Positions 7,349-11,164 of a DNA stretch of 11,164 nucleotides are shown here, piece after piece. This stretch comes from a bacterium (GTDB lineage: Bacteria; Zixibacteria; MSB-5A5; GN15; FEB-12): the NCBI GenBank assembly GCA_030619425.1, contig JAUXBJ010000020.1:1-11164 (forward strand), written 5' to 3'. Each line of letters begins with the position of its first letter. Positions within the stretch are counted from its first letter, which is position 1. The translations under genes were made by a program, and so were the position numbers. The notes under the pieces were generated by a model that was given only the letters and a program-made list of their open reading frames with translations, was not told the DNA's origin and did no database searches.

Positions 7349-7354
7349 GAGTGG

Positions 7355-7359
7355 GGAGG
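7355..7359 (+). promoter_or_regulatory. Ribosome binding site of murE
   Basis: GGAGG lies within GGGGAGGT just after the ftsI stop. The codon five bases downstream is ATC at 7365, exactly where the conserved MurE N-terminus (x-K-L-S-E-L-L) begins. The nearest ordinary start, TTG at 7383, is 23 bases away, too far for this site. The site therefore argues for initiation at or near the ATC. Confidence 0.65.
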
Positions 7360-7364
7360 TTCAC

Positions 7365-8849
7365 ATCAAACTCAGCGAACTGTTGACAGGACACTCACAA
7401 GCCAAACTGACCGGTAGCGGCGACGTCGAGATCGAGGGTATCGAATACGACTCGCGCCAGGTGAGACCGAACAGTTTGTTTGTCGCTATCAAGGGCTATG
7501 AGCGCGACGGTTTCGAGTTTGTGCCTCAGGCGGTTGAGCGGGGCGCGGTGACCGTCGTGGGTGAACATGACGAATGCAGCCTCGTTGAAAATTACGTGAA
7601 GGTGGCCGATACCCGGCAGGCGCTGGCTGAGCTCGCAGCGAAATTTTACGACTACCCGGGACGCAAACTCAAGATATGTGGCGTCACCGGCACCAACGGC
7701 AAGACCACGGTCTGTTATCTGATCAAGAGCATAATGGAAGCGCGCAACAAGAGGGTCGGCCTGGTGACTTCTGTCGTCTACGATTCCGGCAGAGAGACCT
7801 TCCCCGCCGAGCGCACGACGCCGGAGTCACTCGATCTGCAGCGCCTGCTCTATCTGATGAAGAAGAACTCCTGTGTCAACGCTGTTGTCGAAGTGTCATC
7901 GCACGCTTTGGCCTTGCACCGGGTGGACAACGTCGATTTTCGGGTGGCCGTTTTCACCAACATCACGCGCGATCATCTCGATTTCCATCAGACTATGGAG
8001 GACTACCTTCAGACCAAGAAGCAGCTCCTTAAGCGACTGGAAAGTCCTCTTAGCTACGCCGTCATTAACATCGATGTGCCGGAGTTCCGATCCTTCCTCA
8101 GTGACATCACATCGTCCTACCTGACCTACTCGCTGGAGGATACCTCGGCCGATGTCTGCGGCACCAGCTTCGAACTGGAGTGTGCTCGGACCGTGTTTGA
8201 TCTCAAAACGCCGATGGGTGTTCACGCGGTGGCCTTCCCCCTGCCGGGGCGGTTCAATCTTATCAACGCTCTGGCTGCGGTCGCGGCTGGTTTGGCCGCC
8301 GGCGTCGATATCGATAACGTCGTCCGCGGACTGGAGACGGCTCAGCCGGTGCCGGGTCGTTTCAACTACGTTGAGTGCGGGCAACCGTTCGCTGTTTACG
8401 TCGACTACGCCCACACTCCTGACGCCATCGAACGCTTGTGCGAGACGGCGCGCGAACTGTCACAGGGAAAGCTGCTGGTGCTATTCGGCTGTGGAGGTGA
8501 TCGCGATAAGGGAAAGCGCCCCCTGATGGGCAAGGCGGCTACGACCGGGTCCGATTATTGTGTGGTGACTTCAGACAATCCACGCAGCGAAGAACCCGAT
8601 GCCATCATCGAGGATATCAAGAGCGGTCTCGAGGGTGATCAATACGACATCATCGGCGATAGAAGCGCCGCCATCGAAGCTGTTCTGAAGAAGGCTGAAC
8701 CCGGCGATGTCGTCCTGCTGGCCGGCAAGGGTGCGGAGAATTATCAGGACATCAAAGGTGTCAGACACGAGTTCGATGACACCAACGAAGCGAAGCGAGT
8801 GTTGGCCGAACTTGGCTATACCGGACTGGTGAGTGATAAAGGGAATTGA
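7365..8849 (+). CDS. murE: UDP-MurNAc-tripeptide synthetase MurE, meso-diaminopimelate type
   Basis: Cytoplasmic ATP-dependent ligase that adds the third residue to UDP-MurNAc-L-Ala-D-Glu. About 494 aa, normal for the family. Motifs include the N-terminal domain segment GIEYDSRQVRPNSLFVAIKG, the ATP loop GTNGKTT (K113), TTPESLDLQ, VFTNITRDHLDFH, VDYAHTPDAIERL (from about 346), and DNPRSEEP (404-411). The DNPR form with Arg is the signature for meso-diaminopimelate rather than lysine. The start is odd: the expected Met-Lys-Leu-Ser-Glu-Leu-Leu reads ATC AAA CTC AGC GAA CTG TTG. The frame contains no ATG, GTG or TTG between the in-frame stop at 7329 and the TTG at 7383. I place the start at ATC 7365 because of the ribosome binding site and family alignment. 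TTG 7383 is the conventional alternative and would remove six residues. The stop overlaps murF. Confidence 0.95.
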   Translation: MKLSELLTGHSQAKLTGSGDVEIEGIEYDSRQVRPNSLFVAIKGYERDGFEFVPQAVERGAVTVVGEHDECSLVENYVKVADTRQALAELAAKFYDYPGRKLKICGVTGTNGKTTVCYLIKSIMEARNKRVGLVTSVVYDSGRETFPAERTTPESLDLQRLLYLMKKNSCVNAVVEVSSHALALHRVDNVDFRVAVFTNITRDHLDFHQTMEDYLQTKKQLLKRLESPLSYAVINIDVPEFRSFLSDITSSYLTYSLEDTSADVCGTSFELECARTVFDLKTPMGVHAVAFPLPGRFNLINALAAVAAGLAAGVDIDNVVRGLETAQPVPGRFNYVECGQPFAVYVDYAHTPDAIERLCETARELSQGKLLVLFGCGGDRDKGKRPLMGKAATTGSDYCVVTSDNPRSEEPDAIIEDIKSGLEGDQYDIIGDRSAAIEAVLKKAEPGDVVLLAGKGAENYQDIKGVRHEFDDTNEAKRVLAELGYTGLVSDKGN

Positions 8850-10240
8850 TAACATTGCGTTTCAGTAAACTGGCAGCCGTCACCGGCGGCACCGTGTACA
8901 ACACGGACAACGTCGAACAGAGCTTCACCGGCGTGGCTATCGACAGCCGTGCAGTAAAGGAGAAGCAACTGTTCGTGGCTATCCGCGGCGAGGTCAATGA
9001 CGGACATGATTTCATCGATGCCGCTATAGCCGCCGGAGCTTCCGGGATAATCGCAGAGTACGCCTGGCCGGGTCTGGAGCACGTTCGCGGCGAGGTGCCG
9101 GTGATCGCCGTACCCAACAGTCATGAAGCGATGCTCACTCTCGCGGCGGCCTATCGAGATAGTCTCACCGCTCGCATGGTTGCTATTACCGGCTCCAACG
9201 GCAAGACGACGACCAAAGAACTGACCTATCATCTCCTGAACGCTGTGACAGCGGACGTGTACCGATCGCCGGGCAATCTCAACAACCTCTTTGGGGTGCC
9301 TCTCGCTCTCTTTGCCGTCCCGCAAAAGACGACGGTTGCCGTGATGGAACTCGGTATTTCAACCGAACTGGAGATGCCGAGACTGGCTCGGATCGTTCGC
9401 CCCGATCTGGTTGCGATCACCAACGTGGGACCATCGCACTTGCAGTTCCTCGATTCGATCGAATCGGTCGCCCGCGCCAAACTGGAGTTGGTACGCGCTG
9501 CCGATGACGAGGCTCCGATTGTCGTCAACGGTGACGACCCGATTTTGATCGATCAAACGAGAGCCATACGCCGTGACTTCATCACCTTTGCCCTCGATCA
9601 CGACGCTGATTTCACCGTCGACGTGCTGGACCCGCAGGGCGTCGATGGCACTACGGTGACAATCGATAGTCATCTGTTCAACCTGCCGCTGCCCGGTCGA
9701 CATCAAGTCAGCAACTTGTTGGCGGCGTACGCGATTGTCCGAACACTCGGATACAACTTCGACGACGTGGCTACTGAAAGTATCCCACTCGCCACGGCGC
9801 CGATGCGTGGTCAGGTCGTCAAACATGGCGGTGTGACATTCGTGGCCGATTGTTACAACGCCAATCCGGAATCGGTCAAAGCGGGCTTGCAGATATTCTT
9901 CACTCTGCCGACCTCCGGTCGACGGATCGTTGTGCTGGGTGACATGCTCGAGTTGGGACACGAAGCAGAACGGTACCACCGTGAGGTCGGACGACTGCTT
10001 GCTACCTGTGACTTCGACTTGGCCGTAATGGTAGGACCCCTTTCGCGTCAGATCGACGATGAGTTGTCGGCAGCCGGGAAGGATAAGAGTTCGTGTCGTC
10101 ATTTTGAAGACGCCGCATCCTGCGCCGCGGAGTTGTCCCGATACTTCAGGGATGGCGATCTCGTCTATGTCAAAGCATCGCGCGGTGTCGGCCTCGAGGC
10201 TGTGATCGATGCTGTCGCCAAGAGCGAGGGTGACGCCTGA
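8846..10240 (+). CDS. murF: UDP-MurNAc-tripeptide--D-alanyl-D-alanine ligase MurF
   Basis: Cytoplasmic ATP-dependent ligase that adds D-Ala-D-Ala to the UDP-MurNAc-tripeptide made by MurE, completing the pentapeptide precursor. It has 464 aa, typical for MurF. Visible motifs are the N-terminal FTGVAIDSRAVKEKQLFVAIRG, the ATP loop TGSNGKTTTKEL (K120), MELGIS, ITNVGPSHLQFLDS, DCYNANPESVKAGL (335-348) and VVLGDMLELGHEAERYH. The TNVGPSH and YNANP segments distinguish it from MurE. The start is TTG at 8846, overlapping the murE stop as TTGA. The resulting MITLRFSKL lines up with E. coli MurF MISVTLSQL. A second TTG at 8855, with AAGGGA ten bases upstream, is possible and would give a protein three residues shorter. 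Its stop overlaps the mraY ATG by one base. Confidence 0.95.
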   Translation: MITLRFSKLAAVTGGTVYNTDNVEQSFTGVAIDSRAVKEKQLFVAIRGEVNDGHDFIDAAIAAGASGIIAEYAWPGLEHVRGEVPVIAVPNSHEAMLTLAAAYRDSLTARMVAITGSNGKTTTKELTYHLLNAVTADVYRSPGNLNNLFGVPLALFAVPQKTTVAVMELGISTELEMPRLARIVRPDLVAITNVGPSHLQFLDSIESVARAKLELVRAADDEAPIVVNGDDPILIDQTRAIRRDFITFALDHDADFTVDVLDPQGVDGTTVTIDSHLFNLPLPGRHQVSNLLAAYAIVRTLGYNFDDVATESIPLATAPMRGQVVKHGGVTFVADCYNANPESVKAGLQIFFTLPTSGRRIVVLGDMLELGHEAERYHREVGRLLATCDFDLAVMVGPLSRQIDDELSAAGKDKSSCRHFEDAASCAAELSRYFRDGDLVYVKASRGVGLEAVIDAVAKSEGDA

Positions 10241-11164
10241 TGCTGTACCACCTCTTGTATCCCCTCAGCGAGTATGTTTCCGGCCTGAATGTTTTTCGTT
10301 ACATAACCTTCCGCACGGCCGGTGCTACCGTCACCGCCATCTTCATCTGTCTTATTCTCGGACCGTTTTTCATCCGGCTGCTCCGGAAGTATCAGGTGGC
10401 TGAGACGATTCGCGAAGAGATGCCTGAGCGTCACCGGAAGAAAGCGGGCACGCCGACCATGGGTGGGCTGATTATTCTGGCCGGTATCATCATTCCGACC
10501 CTCCTCTGGGCGGACCTGACCAACTACTATACGCAGATGGTGCTACTGGTAACCATCTGGCTGGGCGCGCTCGGGTTCATGGACGACTACCTCAAAGCTA
10601 TCAAACGTCAGCCAAAAGGACTGGTGGCGCGCAAGAAGATGATCGGCCAGTTACTCTTGGGTGCTATCTTTGCCGCCGCTCTGTTCTGGCTGGCGCCTGA
10701 GAAAATCTACGACGGCACGACCGGGATTCCGTTCCTTAAAAACTACGTCCTCACACTCGGGATATTCTACGCGCCTTTCATCGTGCTCGTGATAACAGGC
10801 TCCTCCAATGCCGTCAATCTTACCGACGGCCTGGACGGTCTCGCCATCGGGTTGTCCGGTTTGTGCTTCATGGCCTTTGCCGGCATCGCCTACGTCACCG
10901 GCCGCGTCGATTTCTCGGAGTATCTGGCCATCGAGTACCTGCCCGGCAGTGGTGAACTGGCCGTGTTCTGTGGAGCGGCTATCGGCTCGGCGCTGGGTTT
11001 TCTCTGGTTCAATTCGCATCCCGCCGAAGTGTTCATGGGTGACACCGGCTCGCTGGCGCTCGGCGGCGCCCTGGGTGCAATCGCTATTCTGCTCAAGAAA
11101 GAACTACTACTGGTGATCGTTGGCGGCGTGTTCGTCATGGTCGCTTTGTCCGTGATTATACAGG
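10240..11164 (+). CDS. mraY: Phospho-N-acetylmuramoyl-pentapeptide-transferase MraY (cut by window edge)
   Basis: Integral membrane enzyme that transfers phospho-MurNAc-pentapeptide from UDP to undecaprenyl phosphate, making lipid I on the cytoplasmic face. About 308 codons are present and the C-terminal part is outside the window. The protein begins MLYHLLYPLSEYVSGLNVFR, a conserved family start. HRKKAGTPTMGG, GFMDDYLK with D115/D116, NAVNLTDGLDGLAIG (190-204) with D196 and D199, and FNSHPAEVFMGDTGSLALGG with D268 follow; these carry the Asp residues of the Mg/UDP site. Hydrophobic segments recur throughout as expected for a ten-helix protein. The ATG at 10240 shares one base with the murF stop (TGATG), and GAGGG lies nine bases upstream. 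By the usual order murD, ftsW and murG would follow. Confidence 0.95.
   Translation, partial: MLYHLLYPLSEYVSGLNVFRYITFRTAGATVTAIFICLILGPFFIRLLRKYQVAETIREEMPERHRKKAGTPTMGGLIILAGIIIPTLLWADLTNYYTQMVLLVTIWLGALGFMDDYLKAIKRQPKGLVARKKMIGQLLLGAIFAAALFWLAPEKIYDGTTGIPFLKNYVLTLGIFYAPFIVLVITGSSNAVNLTDGLDGLAIGLSGLCFMAFAGIAYVTGRVDFSEYLAIEYLPGSGELAVFCGAAIGSALGFLWFNSHPAEVFMGDTGSLALGGALGAIAILLKKELLLVIVGGVFVMVALSVIIQ

Noticed and set aside
9359..10102. A 247-codon open frame on the minus strand inside murF
   Set aside because: It lies opposite a well-supported murF with all its motifs, shows no recognisable domain, and is the kind of antisense opening common in GC-rich coding sequence.
1..11164. Search for a novel defence, mobile, CRISPR or RNA-guided system
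   Set aside because: No repeat arrays, transposase, integrase, tRNA or toxin-antitoxin pair is visible. All plus-strand genes are the standard dcw set in standard order, and the left genes belong to known families.

Overview
The window is ordinary bacterial chromosome with moderately high GC. Its right two thirds is the 5' half of a division and cell wall (dcw) cluster on the plus strand: mraZ, rsmH, ftsL, ftsI, murE, murF, mraY. mraY runs off the right edge. The left third is on the minus strand and carries a secreted gingipain-type (C25) peptidase and, at the left edge, the start of a DUF4037 protein.

Organism (inference): MurE carries the DNPR motif typical of meso-diaminopimelate ligases. 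The C25 protein has a signal peptide and a C-terminal FlgD-like/sorting-type domain opening with NYPNPFNP. FtsI carries two PASTA domains. Together these suggest a diderm of the wider FCB group or an allied candidate phylum such as Zixibacteria, KSB1 or Marinimicrobia. No rRNA or other phylogenetic marker is present, so this is a guess at phylum level.

Layout: 1-406 is a partial DUF4037 gene (minus). 407-632 is a gap with one imperfect hairpin. 633-2963 is the C25 peptidase (minus). 2964-3377 is a divergent intergenic region with a cluster of short repeats and a clear sigma-70-type promoter for mraZ, with possible MraZ boxes. 3378-11164 is the dcw operon. Its genes overlap by 1 to 26 nt, except for a 16-nt gap before murE. 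No internal terminator is visible.

Function: MraZ is the cluster's regulator. RsmH methylates 16S rRNA. FtsL and FtsI belong to the septal peptidoglycan machinery. MurE and MurF add the third residue and D-Ala-D-Ala to UDP-MurNAc-peptide, and MraY moves the product onto undecaprenyl phosphate to make lipid I. I see no undescribed system here. The most unusual point is murE: it has no ATG, GTG or TTG at the expected start, but an ATC codon correctly spaced after a strong ribosome binding site, where the family's initial Met belongs.
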